Shown here piece after piece: positions 1-8,540 of a stretch of 64,000 nucleotides of DNA. The DNA is taken from positions 620,001 to 684,000 of the forward strand of contig NZ_VTOU01000003.1 in assembly GCF_008274695.1 (NCBI RefSeq). The letters run 5' to 3'. The notes beneath the pieces are model-generated. The model made no database searches and was not told the DNA's origin. It saw nothing but the letters and a program-made list of their open reading frames with translations. The DNA is from Sphingomonas montanisoli. GTDB taxonomy: Bacteria; Pseudomonadota; Alphaproteobacteria; Sphingomonadales; Sphingomonadaceae. Within the stretch, counting starts at the first letter, position 1, and each line of letters starts with the position of its first letter. Both the position numbers and the translations under genes were made by a program.

Positions 1-283
1 GGCTTTGGCTCAGGCTTGGGCGGGGTCGGCGCGGGCGTCGGTTCGGGCGGCGGGGTCGCTTCCTCGGGTTTCCCGACGTCGGGCGCCTCCATCTGCTGCG
101 GCGGTTCGACCGCCTTTTCGGGCGAGGAGGATTGCAGCGCCACCTTGTCGACGAGCATCACGTCCATCGCATCGGCGAGCGGCGGCTTGGGCCGTGCGCT
201 CATCAGATTGAGCGACATGATCGCCAGCAGCACCACATGGCCGACAAAAGCTACACCGAGCCCGGCCTTTTCCGCGCGCTCCA

Positions 284-284
<1 letters not shown>
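1..284 (-). CDS. tolA: TolA N-terminal part (3' end outside the window)
   Basis: Partial gene: the start and about 94 codons are present and the rest runs off the left edge. The visible product has a short cytoplasmic N-terminus, one membrane anchor (about residues 8-28, GVAFVGHVVLLAIMSLNLM), then a Pro/Glu/Lys-rich segment (EATPPPEPTPAPTPPKPEPKP) typical of the periplasm-spanning region of TolA/TonB proteins. Its ATG shares a base with the tolR stop (TGATG), implying coupled translation. As the third gene after tolQ and tolR it should be the TolA link of the Tol-Pal system, which carries inner-membrane proton-motive energy to the outer membrane during constriction. The C-terminal domain is not visible, so a TonB-like name cannot be excluded from this fragment alone; the ybgC-tolQR context decides for TolA. 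Confidence 0.85.
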
Positions 285-754
<470 letters not shown>

Positions 755-1465
755 TTACTTGACCCGCTCCAGCTCGCGGCTGAGCGTCAGGTGGAGCGAG
801 TCGCCGAAACGGTGGAGCTGGTTTTCGATCTGCCCGACGCGGTGGAGGAGCCGGTTATAGGCGATGACGGCGGGGATCGCCGCGAACAGACCGATCGCGG
901 TGGCGAACAGCGCCTCGGCAATACCCGGGGCCACGACGCCCAGCGACGTGTTCTGGCTCGCCGCGATATCGGTGAAGCTGCGCATGATGCCCCACACGGT
1001 GCCGAACAGCCCGACGAAGGGCGCGACCGACCCGATCGTGGCGAGGACGTTGAGCCGGTCGGACAGCTTGTCGATCTCCGCGCTGGTCGCGGCCGACATG
1101 GCGGTGGCGAGGCGCGCGCGGGTGCCTTCACGATCGACCGGGGTGATCCGCACCGAACGGCGCCATTCGCCGACACCCGCCGTGAACAGCTTCGCCGACG
1201 GCGTGTCCTGCCGCCCGGGGCCGTCATACACCTTGTCGATATCTTCGGATTTCCAGAACTCGGCCTCGAACGCCTTCGACGCCTTGAGCGTGCGGCCCAT
1301 CTTCAGTCCTGACGAAAAGATGATCGCCCAGGTCCAGATGCTGGCCAGCAGCAGGCCGATCATCACCGATTTGACGACGATATCCGCCTGCAGGAACAGG
1401 GCGATCGGCGACAGGGCCGAGCTGGTGGCGGCGACGTGTGCGCCCGCTATGCTCATTCCACTCAT
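755..1465 (-). CDS. tolQ: Tol-Pal system protein TolQ (MotA/TolQ/ExbB family)
   Basis: 236 residues with the three membrane helices of the MotA/TolQ/ExbB proton-channel family: about residues 22-48, 138-162 and 175-200. The GVVAPGIAEALFATAIGLFAAIP stretch in helix 3 is characteristic. It forms a pentameric inner-membrane channel around the TolR dimer and converts proton flow into TolA movement at the division site. The start overlaps the ybgC stop by four bases (ATGA) and tolR follows immediately, indicating a single operon. Confidence 0.93.
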   Translation of the reverse strand: MSGMSIAGAHVAATSSALSPIALFLQADIVVKSVMIGLLLASIWTWAIIFSSGLKMGRTLKASKAFEAEFWKSEDIDKVYDGPGRQDTPSAKLFTAGVGEWRRSVRITPVDREGTRARLATAMSAATSAEIDKLSDRLNVLATIGSVAPFVGLFGTVWGIMRSFTDIAASQNTSLGVVAPGIAEALFATAIGLFAAIPAVIAYNRLLHRVGQIENQLHRFGDSLHLTLSRELERVK

Positions 1466-1917
1466 GCCGTCTCGTCTGCTCCCTGAATTATCTTGAACTT
1501 GTTCACCCAGTCGCGCGGCTGGCGCCTGGGGCGGCCATCGGGGCCGACGAACGCGACCGAAACATCAGCCTCGGCGATCAATTGGTGAGCCCGCATGACT
1601 CGTTGATGAATGACCATCGATGCGCCCCCGATCTCTCTCATGCGGCTGAGAACGAGCAAATCGTCGTCCAGTTTCGCCGCCGCGCGATATCGGATGTGGA
1701 GATCGCGCACGACATAGACCCCGTCGCCCGCCGCCATCACCGCCTGCTGATCGATCCCGCACAGTCGCATCACGTCACTGCGCGCGCGCTCCATGAAGCG
1801 CAGATAGCTCGCGTGATAGACGACCCCGCCCGCATCGGTATCCTCGAAATAGACGCGCACGGCAAAACGATGCTCGGGGCCCGCGAAGCGGCCGGAATAG
1901 GGGACATCGTTGTGCAT
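1462..1917 (-). CDS. ybgC: Tol-Pal-associated acyl-CoA thioesterase YbgC
   Basis: 151 residues, single hotdog fold. It has the 4-hydroxybenzoyl-CoA thioesterase-type signature around residues 23-37 (YFEDTDAGGVVYHASY), with the catalytic aspartate at D28 and the conserved histidine at H35. Family members hydrolyse short- or medium-chain acyl-CoA and interact with the acyl-carrier/phospholipid synthesis machinery; the physiological substrate is not visible here. It is the classic first gene of the tol-pal cluster and overlaps tolQ by four bases. The stop/start overlap and shared strand make co-transcription with tolQRA very likely. Confidence 0.92.
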   Translation of the reverse strand: MHNDVPYSGRFAGPEHRFAVRVYFEDTDAGGVVYHASYLRFMERARSDVMRLCGIDQQAVMAAGDGVYVVRDLHIRYRAAAKLDDDLLVLSRMREIGGASMVIHQRVMRAHQLIAEADVSVAFVGPDGRPRRQPRDWVNKFKIIQGADETA

Positions 1918-1983
1918 CGGTAACGGATTCTAGGCGCGCTTTGTCGATAGGCCAAGGCGCGAAGGGCCTAATTTCACCACTTC

Positions 1984-2079
1984 TCGTCGCCCGAGCGAAG
2001 GCTGGGGCCTATTTCTCTCATCTCCAGCGGTGCCGATTGCCACGGCAGGGACAGGCCCCAGCCTTCGCTGGGGCGACGA
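1984..2079. repeat. Long inverted repeat (REP-like), ybgC-ruvB gap
   Basis: Two 27-base arms (1984-2010 and 2053-2079) are inverted copies with a single mismatch, separated by 42 bases. The arm core is GGGGCGACG/AGGCCCCAGCC-like. The same GTCGCCCC...GGGGCC theme recurs at 34505-34597, so this is a dispersed palindromic repeat rather than a gene-specific site. It lies between ruvB and ybgC on one transcript direction and could also fold as an RNA hairpin in the message. Confidence 0.85.
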
Positions 2080-2089
2080 TGAAATAGGA

Positions 2090-3121
2090 TCAAACCCCGT
2101 CGAACAGCCCGTCCTGCCCGGCTTCCGGTGGCGGATTGAGGCCGAGATGCTTCCAGCCCCGGCTGTTCAAACACCGCCCGCGCGCCGTCCGCGCGATCAG
2201 GCCGAGCTGGATCAGATAAGGTTCGACGACCTCCTCGATCGTGTCGCGCGGTTCGGAGAGGCCAGCCGCCAGCGTCTCCACGCCCACCGGCCCGCCGCGA
2301 TAGATGTCGGCGATCATATGAAGATAGCGCCGGTCCATCGCGTCGAGGCCCAGCGCGTCGACCTCCAGGCGGTTGAGCGCATTGTCGGCCGCCGCCGCGT
2401 CGACGATATCGTGTCCCGCGACATGCGCGAAATCACGGACCCGGCGCAGCAGGCGACCCGCGATGCGCGGAGTTCCGCGCGATCGGCGCGCAACCTCCAT
2501 CGCGCCATCCTTCGATATCGGCAGATCGAGAAGTCGCGCCGCGCGACTTACGACCTGCTCCAGTTCCTCGACCGAATAGAATTGCAGCCGCACCGGAATG
2601 CCGAAGCGGTCGCGCAGCGGCGTGGTGATCAGCCCCTGCCGCGTTGTGGCACCCACCAAAGTAAAGCGCGGCAGATCGATGCGCACGCTGCGCGCCGACG
2701 GCCCCTCCCCGATCATCAGATCGAGCGCGCGATCCTCCATCGCGGGATAGAGCACCTCCTCGACCGCAGGCTGAAGCCGGTGGATCTCGTCGATGAAGAG
2801 GACGTCGCCATCCTCCAGATTGGTCAGCAACGCCGCCAGATCGCCCGACTTGGCGATGACGGGGCCCGATGTCGCGCGGAAGCCCGCCCCCATCTCCTTG
2901 GCGATGATCTGCGCGAGCGTGGTCTTGCCGAGGCCAGGCGGGCCGAAGAACAGGACATGGTCGAGCGCGTCGCCGCGCCGCCGCGCGGCTTCGATGAACA
3001 CGCGCAGATTGTCGCGCGCCGCCTTCTGCCCGACGAATTCGTCGAGCGACTTTGGCCGAAGCGCCGCATCGGCATCCTCGGCACGGCGCGAGGCAGTTAG
3101 CAGGCGATCGCTATCGGTCAT
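2090..3121 (-). CDS. ruvB: Holliday junction branch-migration ATPase RuvB
   Basis: 343 residues, full length. AAA+ ATPase with Walker A at residues 60-67 (GPPGLGKT), Walker B near 106-112 (LFIDEIH), a sensor region (LVGATTR) and the C-terminal winged-helix DNA-binding domain. RuvB hexamers pump DNA through the RuvA-bound Holliday junction. In this genome ruvB is separated from ruvA by an opposite-strand dehydrogenase, so it cannot be read from the ruvC promoter. The 95 bases upstream must supply its own promoter; I see no GTTC-N7-GTTC LexA box there. Confidence 0.97.
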   Translation of the reverse strand: MTDSDRLLTASRRAEDADAALRPKSLDEFVGQKAARDNLRVFIEAARRRGDALDHVLFFGPPGLGKTTLAQIIAKEMGAGFRATSGPVIAKSGDLAALLTNLEDGDVLFIDEIHRLQPAVEEVLYPAMEDRALDLMIGEGPSARSVRIDLPRFTLVGATTRQGLITTPLRDRFGIPVRLQFYSVEELEQVVSRAARLLDLPISKDGAMEVARRSRGTPRIAGRLLRRVRDFAHVAGHDIVDAAAADNALNRLEVDALGLDAMDRRYLHMIADIYRGGPVGVETLAAGLSEPRDTIEEVVEPYLIQLGLIARTARGRCLNSRGWKHLGLNPPPEAGQDGLFDGV

Positions 3122-3216
3122 TGGCGCTATCGGTCATTCGCCACCGGATAGCGCGGGGCGGATGGACAGTCGATGGCGGGACTGTAGGGGGTTCCTACCT
3201 GCCGCCGGAGACCTCG

Positions 3217-4128
3217 ATGACCAAGCCCCCCCTCTATTATATCGACAGCAGCTTCGCGGTGCCCCGCCTGACCGACGGGCTGAAGGCGACCTATGATCTG
3301 CGGCCCGAGCCCGGCCCCGGCATCCGCGCGGTCGCGACGCATGGCAGCACGGGGATCGACGCCGCAACGATGGCGAAGCTGCCCGATCTGGAAATGATCG
3401 CGGTGAGCGCGGTCGGGGTCGACAAGGTCGATCTGGCCGAAGCGAAGCGGCGCGGCATCCATGTGACCAACACGCCCGACGTGCTGACCGACGACGTCGC
3501 CGACCTTGCGATCGGGCTGATGATCGCGCTCTACCGCAACATCCCGCGCGACGACGCGCTGGTGCGCAGCGGCCGCTGGGCGAGCGAGGGCATGCCCACG
3601 CTGTCGCGCCGGCTGACCGGGCAGCGGATCGGCATTTTGGGGCTCGGCCGGATCGGGCAGGCGATCGCCAAACGCGCCGCGCCCTTCGCGGGCGAGATCG
3701 CCTATCACTCGCGCCATCCCGTTGCCGACGTGTCGTGGCGCTACGCCGAGAGCGCGATGGTGCTCGCCGCCTCGGTCGACATCCTGATCGTCGCGACGCC
3801 CGGCGGCCCCGCGACCGACAAACTGGTCGACGCCACCGTGATCGACGCGCTGGGGCCGAACGGTTCGCTGATCAACATCGCACGCGGATCGGTGGTCGAC
3901 GAGGATGCGCTGGTCGCGGCGCTCGTCGAAGGCCGCCTCGGCGGCGCGGGCCTCGACGTGTTCGCGCACGAACCGCATGTGCCCGCGGCGTTGCTGCCGC
4001 TCCCCAATGTCGTCCTGCTCCCGCATCAGGGCAGCGCGACCGTAGAGACGCGCGACGCGATGGCGCAACTCGTCCTCGATAATCTTGCGGCCTTCTTCGC
4101 AGGACAGCCGCTGCTGACGCCGCTCTGA
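3217..4128 (+). CDS. D-isomer-specific 2-hydroxyacid dehydrogenase (glyoxylate/hydroxypyruvate reductase-like)
   Basis: 303 residues, cytosolic NAD(P)-dependent oxidoreductase of the D-2-hydroxyacid dehydrogenase family. The Rossmann dinucleotide motif is GLGRIGQA. The catalytic triad residues appear in order as R in NIARGSVVDE, E in DVFAHEP and H in LLPHQGS. The start ATG at 3217 is chosen because a GGAG ribosome site lies 6 bases upstream and homology begins there; the open frame itself extends further upstream. The likely substrate is a small 2-keto acid such as glyoxylate or hydroxypyruvate, but specificity cannot be read from the sequence. It is encoded opposite to its neighbours, splitting ruvA from ruvB. 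Confidence 0.9.
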   Translation: MTKPPLYYIDSSFAVPRLTDGLKATYDLRPEPGPGIRAVATHGSTGIDAATMAKLPDLEMIAVSAVGVDKVDLAEAKRRGIHVTNTPDVLTDDVADLAIGLMIALYRNIPRDDALVRSGRWASEGMPTLSRRLTGQRIGILGLGRIGQAIAKRAAPFAGEIAYHSRHPVADVSWRYAESAMVLAASVDILIVATPGGPATDKLVDATVIDALGPNGSLINIARGSVVDEDALVAALVEGRLGGAGLDVFAHEPHVPAALLPLPNVVLLPHQGSATVETRDAMAQLVLDNLAAFFAGQPLLTPL

Positions 4129-4132
4129 CGTC

Positions 4133-4729
4133 TCACTTCGCGGCCTTGCGCAATGCTAGGCGCACCAGCGCGTCGAGCGTTGCGTCAGGCCCCAGATCCT
4201 CGACCGCAGCCCCCACCGCCGCACTCGCTTCGGCGGGGCGGAAGCCGAGGTTGGCGAGGGCGGACATGGCATCCTCGGCAGCACCGCCCTTCGGCGCGGG
4301 GACGCCGCTGGCAGGTCCGATCGCGACGCCCCCCATCTTGTCCTTGAGTTCGTTGACGATGCGCATCGCGAGCTTCGGGCCGACCCCGTTGGCGCGCGCG
4401 ACCATCGCCTTGTCGCCACTGGCGATAGCACGCGACAATTCGCCCGCGTCGAGGACGGTCAGGATCGACAGCGCGACGCGTCCGCCCACGCCCTGCACGC
4501 TCGTCAACAGGCGGAAGGCATCGCGCTCGGAAGCCGATCCGAAACCGAACAGGGTGATCGCATCCTCGCGCACCTGCATCTCGGTGAGCAACAGCACCTC
4601 GCCACCGATCTCCCCCACCGCCGACAAGGTCCGGCCCGAGACGAGCGCGAGATAGCCGACGCCCTGCACGTCGAGCACCAGATGATCGGCCGCGACTTCG
4701 GCCAGCAGCCCCTTCAACCGCGCGATCAT
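4133..4729 (-). CDS. ruvA: Holliday junction DNA helicase subunit RuvA
   Basis: 198 residues. Domain I is an OB fold ([12 protein letters not shown] start). Domain II contains two helix-hairpin-helix motifs ([16 protein letters not shown] and [19 protein letters not shown]). Domain III, which contacts RuvB, is the C-terminal helical part ([16 protein letters not shown]). RuvA tetramers bind the Holliday junction and load RuvB. Its start overlaps the ruvC stop by four bases, so ruvC and ruvA are translationally coupled and should share the LexA-controlled promoter at 5243-5257. The four-base gap to the convergent dehydrogenase gene leaves no room for a separate terminator. Confidence 0.96.
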   Translation of the reverse strand: MIARLKGLLAEVAADHLVLDVQGVGYLALVSGRTLSAVGEIGGEVLLLTEMQVREDAITLFGFGSASERDAFRLLTSVQGVGGRVALSILTVLDAGELSRAIASGDKAMVARANGVGPKLAMRIVNELKDKMGGVAIGPASGVPAPKGGAAEDAMSALANLGFRPAEASAAVGAAVEDLGPDATLDALVRLALRKAAK

Positions 4730-5226
4730 GCGTAGGCTCTCCGTGCCAGCGACTTCGCGCTCGCCAGATGGTGCGCGTGGGTGATCGCGACCGCGAGTGC
4801 ATCGGCCGCATCGGGGCCGGCAAGCTTCACGCCGGGCAGCAGATGCTGGACCATCGCCTGGATCTGGCGCTTCTCCGCACCGCCGGTGCCGACGACCGCC
4901 TTCTTGACGACCGACGGATGATATTCGCCCACGGCAAGCCCCGATCGCGACGCCGCGAGCAACACCACGCCACGCGCCTGACCGAGCTTCAGCGTCGATT
5001 GCGGGTTGGAGTTGCCCAGCACCTCCTCTGCCGCCGCGCTCTCGGCGCGATGCGTGCGGATCACCTCGAACAAGGCATCGTGGAGCAGCGCCAGCCGGCG
5101 TGCGAGTTCCATCGACGGTTCGGTCTTGATCTGGCCGTTGGCGACGTGGCTCAGCCGATTGCCCTCCGCCGCGATCACGCCCCAGCCGGTGGTGCCGAGG
5201 CCCGGATCAAGCCCGATCAGGATCAT
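4726..5226 (-). CDS. ruvC: Crossover junction endodeoxyribonuclease RuvC
   Basis: 166 residues, RNase H-like fold. Acidic active-site residues are visible: D7 in [12 protein letters not shown], the glutamate of [10 protein letters not shown], and the aspartates of GPDAADALA near the C-terminus. It cleaves Holliday junctions symmetrically with RuvAB. It is the first gene of ruvCA on the minus strand. A perfect GTTC-N7-GTTC LexA box lies 17-31 bases upstream of the start, so SOS induction is expected. Confidence 0.96.
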   Translation of the reverse strand: MILIGLDPGLGTTGWGVIAAEGNRLSHVANGQIKTEPSMELARRLALLHDALFEVIRTHRAESAAAEEVLGNSNPQSTLKLGQARGVVLLAASRSGLAVGEYHPSVVKKAVVGTGGAEKRQIQAMVQHLLPGVKLAGPDAADALAVAITHAHHLASAKSLARRAYA

Positions 5227-5242
5227 GCTTATGCGGCCCCAT

Positions 5243-5257
5243 GTTCATCACATGTTC
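5243..5257. promoter_or_regulatory. LexA (SOS) box upstream of ruvC
   Basis: The plus strand reads GTTC-ATCACAT-GTTC, a perfect match to the alphaproteobacterial LexA direct repeat GTTC-N7-GTTC. It sits 17 bases upstream of the ruvC ATG. The same site type precedes lexA in this window, which supports a functional reading. Which promoter elements it overlaps is not clear to me. Confidence 0.8.
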
Positions 5258-5300
5258 CGTTTCGCGTATTGCGGAAGGTTTGTGAAGCGAAAACATCCCT

Positions 5301-5380
5301 CGTCATTGCGAGGAGCCGAAAGCGACGAAGCAATCCACTCCGGCATTGGAGTGGATTGCTTCGCTACGCTCGCAATGACG
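5301..5380. repeat. Imperfect inverted repeat (REP-like), yebC-ruvC gap
   Basis: The arms CGTCATTGCGAG and GAAGCAATCCACTCC (5301-5341) are repeated inverted at 5348-5380, with an internal bulge of about 8 bases in the left arm. A degenerate half copy sits at 34148-34197 (TGGATTGC, CTCGCAATGACG). This is a dispersed palindromic element; it may also act as a processing or termination hairpin after yebC. Confidence 0.8.
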
Positions 5381-5399
5381 AGGTGGGGAGGTGAGCGGT

Positions 5400-6146
5400 T
5401 TAGCCGCCCAGCTTTTCCATCACGTCTTCGGGCACGTCGTAATTGCCCCAGACGGTCTGGACATCGTCATCGTCGTCGAGCGCGTCGATCAGCTTGAGGA
5501 GCTTGGCAGCATCCTCCTCGCCCACCGTGACCATCGTCTGCGGGCGCCAGGCGAGCTTCGCGCCTTCGGGTTCGCCCAGCACGGGTTCGAGCGCCTTCGA
5601 CACTTCGTGGATCGCGTCGATCGCGGTCCAGATCTCGTGGCCGTCCTCGGTCGAGGTCACGTCCTCGGCGCCCGCTTCGAGTGCCGCTTCGAACACCTTG
5701 TCAGCATCGCCGGCGCTGGCCGGATAGTTGATCAGGCCGAGCCGATCGAAGGCGTGGCTCACCGAACCGCCCGCGCCCAGATTACCGCCATTCTTCGAAA
5801 CGGCGGTGCGGACGTTGGTGGCGGTGCGGTTGCGATTGTCGGTCAGCGTCTCGATGATCAGCGACACGCTGCCGGGGCCGAAGCCTTCGTAGCGAACCTC
5901 TTCATAATTGGCGCCGTCATTGGCCGAAGCCTTGTTGATCGAGCGTTCGATGTTGTCTTTTGGCAGGCCTTCCTTGCGCGCGGTGATCACGGCGGAACGC
6001 AGGCGCGCGTTCATCGCCGGATCGGGAAGGCCCATCTTGGCCGCGACGGTGATTTCGCGGCTGAGCTTGGAAAAGAGCGTCGCGCGCTTCTTATCCTGCG
6101 CACCCTTGCGGTGCATGATGTTCTTGAACTTGCTATGACCGGCCAT
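5400..6146 (-). CDS. yebC: YebC/PmpR-family regulatory or translation factor
   Basis: 248 residues, beginning with the invariant family signature [14 protein letters not shown] and carrying the three-domain YebC architecture. Family members have been described as transcriptional regulators (PmpR type) and, for related proteins, as translation factors acting on difficult peptide motifs; which applies here cannot be told from sequence. It sits just upstream of ruvC on the same strand, a widespread yebC-ruvC arrangement. The acidic [12 protein letters not shown] run near residue 227 is typical of the family C-terminus. Confidence 0.95.
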   Translation of the reverse strand: MAGHSKFKNIMHRKGAQDKKRATLFSKLSREITVAAKMGLPDPAMNARLRSAVITARKEGLPKDNIERSINKASANDGANYEEVRYEGFGPGSVSLIIETLTDNRNRTATNVRTAVSKNGGNLGAGGSVSHAFDRLGLINYPASAGDADKVFEAALEAGAEDVTSTEDGHEIWTAIDAIHEVSKALEPVLGEPEGAKLAWRPQTMVTVGEEDAAKLLKLIDALDDDDDVQTVWGNYDVPEDVMEKLGG

Positions 6147-6216
6147 TGCCGCGCCCTCATCTTGATCTGTCGTGAAGTGGCCGGCTCTCTAGCGTCCGCC
6201 AAGGGGGCGGCGCAAG

Positions 6217-7509
6217 TCAGTCGACGAACAGTAGCGCCGGGGTTTCGAGAAGTCGCTTCAATGCCTGCACGAAACTGGCCGCGTCCCAGCCGTCGACGAC
6301 GCGGTGATCGCAGCTGATCGACAGGTTCATCAGCTTGGCCGCAACCACCTGCCCATCGCGGAAGACGGGGCGTTCGACGATCCGGTTCGGGCCGATGATC
6401 GCGACTTCGGGCCGGTTGATCACCGGTGTGGTCGCGATGCCACCGAGCGGCCCGAGCGACGTGATCGTGAGCGTCGATCCCGAAAGCTCCTCCGACTTCG
6501 CCTTGCCCGTGCGTGCGGCGTCGGCAAGGCGGGTGATCTCGGATGCGAGCTGCCAGACGTTGCGATCCTGCGCGTCGCGGATGACGGGAACCATCAGCCC
6601 CGCATCGGTCTGCGCCGCCATCCCCAGATGCACCGCCCCGCTGCGCGTGACGATGCCGTTCTCATCATCGTAGCGCGCGTTGATCATCGGGAAATCCGGG
6701 ATGGTCTTGCAGATCGCGACGATCAGCAGCGGCAGCAGGGTCAGCTTGGGCCGGTCCCCGCGCGTGTCGTTCAGGTCGCCGCGCAACGCCTCCAGCTTGG
6801 TGACGTCGATTTCCTCGACATAGGTGAAGTGCGGGATATGTCGCTTCGACGCGGCCATATTCTCGGCGATGCGGCGGCGCAGGCCGATCACCTTCACCTG
6901 TTCGTCGGCGCGCTTGCCGGTCGAGGGCGCGTAGCCGCGATTGTAGGTGATAAAGGCATCGAGATCGGCATGGCGGACATGATCGCCCGCGGATTTTACC
7001 GATGCGAGATCGATGCCGAGATCCTTGGCGCGGGCTCGGACGGCGGGAGAGGCAAGGACCTTTCGATCCTCCCCGGCACGGGGAGGGGGGCCGTCAGCCG
7101 CAGGCTGATGGTGAAGGGGGGCTTCAACAGGCGGCGCCTCCGGGGGCGAACTCCCTCCACCGGCTTCGCCGGTCCCCCTCCCCGTTCCGGGGGGGATCGA
7201 TTCGACAACGGCGGCCGCCTCATTCGGCGCAACCTCGACGGTCGGCTCCGTCGCCGGCTCCGCGCCACCCTCCGTCTCGAACGTGGCGAGGATCGATCCG
7301 ATCGCGACCATCTCACCGACTTCACCCGCAAGCGCGACAATCCGGCCGGAAACCGGCGCGGTCATTTCGACGGTCGCCTTGTCGGTCATCAGATCGGCGA
7401 GGGGTTCATCCTCCTCGATCATGTCGCCGACCGCGACGTGCCAGGCGACGATTTCCGCCTCGGCGATGCCTTCGCCGATGTCCGGCAATTTGAAGCTGTA
7501 GCTGCCCAT
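6217..7509 (-). CDS. bkdB: Branched-chain 2-oxoacid dehydrogenase E2 (dihydrolipoyl acyltransferase)
   Basis: 430 residues. An N-terminal lipoyl domain (residues about 1-78) has the modified lysine in MTDKATVEM. A linker leads to a peripheral subunit-binding domain (ASPAVRARAKDLGIDL) and the C-terminal catalytic domain ends with DHRVVDGWDAASF, holding the active-site His and Asp. It transfers the acyl group from E1 to CoA. The start at 7509 matches the conserved N-terminus; a longer open frame upstream overlaps E1 beta and lacks homology. The linker (roughly residues 103-150) is encoded by a 134-base inverted-repeat element (7065-7198), giving a Pro/Gly-rich stretch. Only five bases separate it from E1 beta. 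E3 is not in the window. Confidence 0.93.
   Translation of the reverse strand: MGSYSFKLPDIGEGIAEAEIVAWHVAVGDMIEEDEPLADLMTDKATVEMTAPVSGRIVALAGEVGEMVAIGSILATFETEGGAEPATEPTVEVAPNEAAAVVESIPPGTGRGTGEAGGGSSPPEAPPVEAPLHHQPAADGPPPRAGEDRKVLASPAVRARAKDLGIDLASVKSAGDHVRHADLDAFITYNRGYAPSTGKRADEQVKVIGLRRRIAENMAASKRHIPHFTYVEEIDVTKLEALRGDLNDTRGDRPKLTLLPLLIVAICKTIPDFPMINARYDDENGIVTRSGAVHLGMAAQTDAGLMVPVIRDAQDRNVWQLASEITRLADAARTGKAKSEELSGSTLTITSLGPLGGIATTPVINRPEVAIIGPNRIVERPVFRDGQVVAAKLMNLSISCDHRVVDGWDAASFVQALKRLLETPALLFVD
7065..7198. repeat. Inverted-repeat element inside the E2 linker coding sequence
   Basis: The ends 7065-7092 and 7171-7198 are inverted copies matching at 25 of 28 positions (GATCCTCCCCGGCACGGGG end). 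Inner parts include CCGTCAGCCGCAGGCTGATGG and CACCGGCTTCGCCGG stems. The composition and stem order resemble the intergenic element at 27317-27444, so this looks like a dispersed repeat captured in frame within bkdB. The length is not a multiple of three, so the original event must have included a small flanking gain or loss. Confidence 0.75.
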
Positions 7510-7514
7510 TTCGA

Positions 7515-8540
7515 TCAATCCTGCATGACGCGCTTGAGCGCTTCGCCGAGGCGGACGGGGCCGGGGAAATAGGCCCATTCGAGACTGTGCGGATAGGGCG
7601 TGTCCCAACCGGTCACGCGCTGCACCGGCGCCTCGAGATGATGGAAGCAATGTTCCTGGACAAGCGCGGACAGCTCGGCGCCGAACCCGCTGGTCTTGGT
7701 CGCTTCGTGAACGACCACGCAGCGCCCGGTCTTCTTCACCGACGCCACGATCGTTTCCAGATCGAGCGGAACAAGGGTGCGCAGATCGATGATCTCGGCA
7801 TCGATGCCGGCATCGGCGACGACGCTCTGCGCGACATGAACCATCGTGCCATAGGCCAGGATCGTGACGTCATCACCCGGCCGCACGATCCGCGCCTTGC
7901 CCAGTTCGACGCGATAATAGCCTTCGGGCACCGCGCTTTCGGCGAACTTGGCCCATGGTTGGACCGGGCGATCATAATGGCCGTCGAACGGGCCGTTATA
8001 GATGCGCTTGGGTTCGAAGAAGATCACCGGATCATTGTCCTCGATCGCGGCGATCAGCAGGCCCTTGGCGTCATAGGGGTTGGACGGGATCACCGTCTTG
8101 AGGCCCGCGACATGGGTGAAGATGCCTTCGGGCGACTGGCTGTGCGTCTGCCCGCCGAAGATGCCGCCACCGAAGGGTGTCCGCACCGTGATCGGCGCGG
8201 TATATTCGCCCGCCGACCGATAGCGCAGCCGCGCCGCTTCGGACACGAGCTGATCGAGCGCGGGATAGATATAGTCGGCGAACTGGATTTCGGGCACCGG
8301 ACGCAGGCCATAGGTCGCCATGCCCACCGCGACGCCGATGATGCCGCATTCGGTGATCGGCGTGTCGAACACGCGGGTCTTGCCATATTTGGCCTGAAGC
8401 CCCTCGGTCGCCTTGAACACGCCGCCGAAGAAGCCGACATCCTCGCCCAGCACGACGATCTCGTCATCGCGGCCCATGCAGATGTCGATGGCCGAATTGA
8501 TCGCCTGGATCATGTTCATGGTGCGGGTTTCGTCGCTCAT
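7515..8540 (-). CDS. bkdA2: Branched-chain 2-oxoacid dehydrogenase E1 beta subunit
   Basis: 341 residues, transketolase-like pyrimidine-binding fold. Recognisable segments are NMIQAINSAI, VVLGEDVGFFGGVFKAT (cofactor-pocket glutamate), TPITECGIIGVAVGMA, and the C-terminal transketolase domain (VTILAYGTMVHVA). With E1 alpha it forms the alpha2-beta2 thiamine-diphosphate decarboxylase acting on 2-oxoacids of Val, Leu and Ile. The start at 8540 overlaps the E1 alpha stop by four bases (ATGA); the open frame continues upstream only as overlap with E1 alpha. GVFKATEGL favours the branched-chain over the pyruvate complex. Confidence 0.94.
   Translation of the reverse strand: MSDETRTMNMIQAINSAIDICMGRDDEIVVLGEDVGFFGGVFKATEGLQAKYGKTRVFDTPITECGIIGVAVGMATYGLRPVPEIQFADYIYPALDQLVSEAARLRYRSAGEYTAPITVRTPFGGGIFGGQTHSQSPEGIFTHVAGLKTVIPSNPYDAKGLLIAAIEDNDPVIFFEPKRIYNGPFDGHYDRPVQPWAKFAESAVPEGYYRVELGKARIVRPGDDVTILAYGTMVHVAQSVVADAGIDAEIIDLRTLVPLDLETIVASVKKTGRCVVVHEATKTSGFGAELSALVQEHCFHHLEAPVQRVTGWDTPYPHSLEWAYFPGPVRLGEALKRVMQD

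Noticed and set aside
7065-7198. Frameshift or pseudogene in E2
   Set aside because: Despite the repeat element the E2 frame stays open and both flanking domains are intact.
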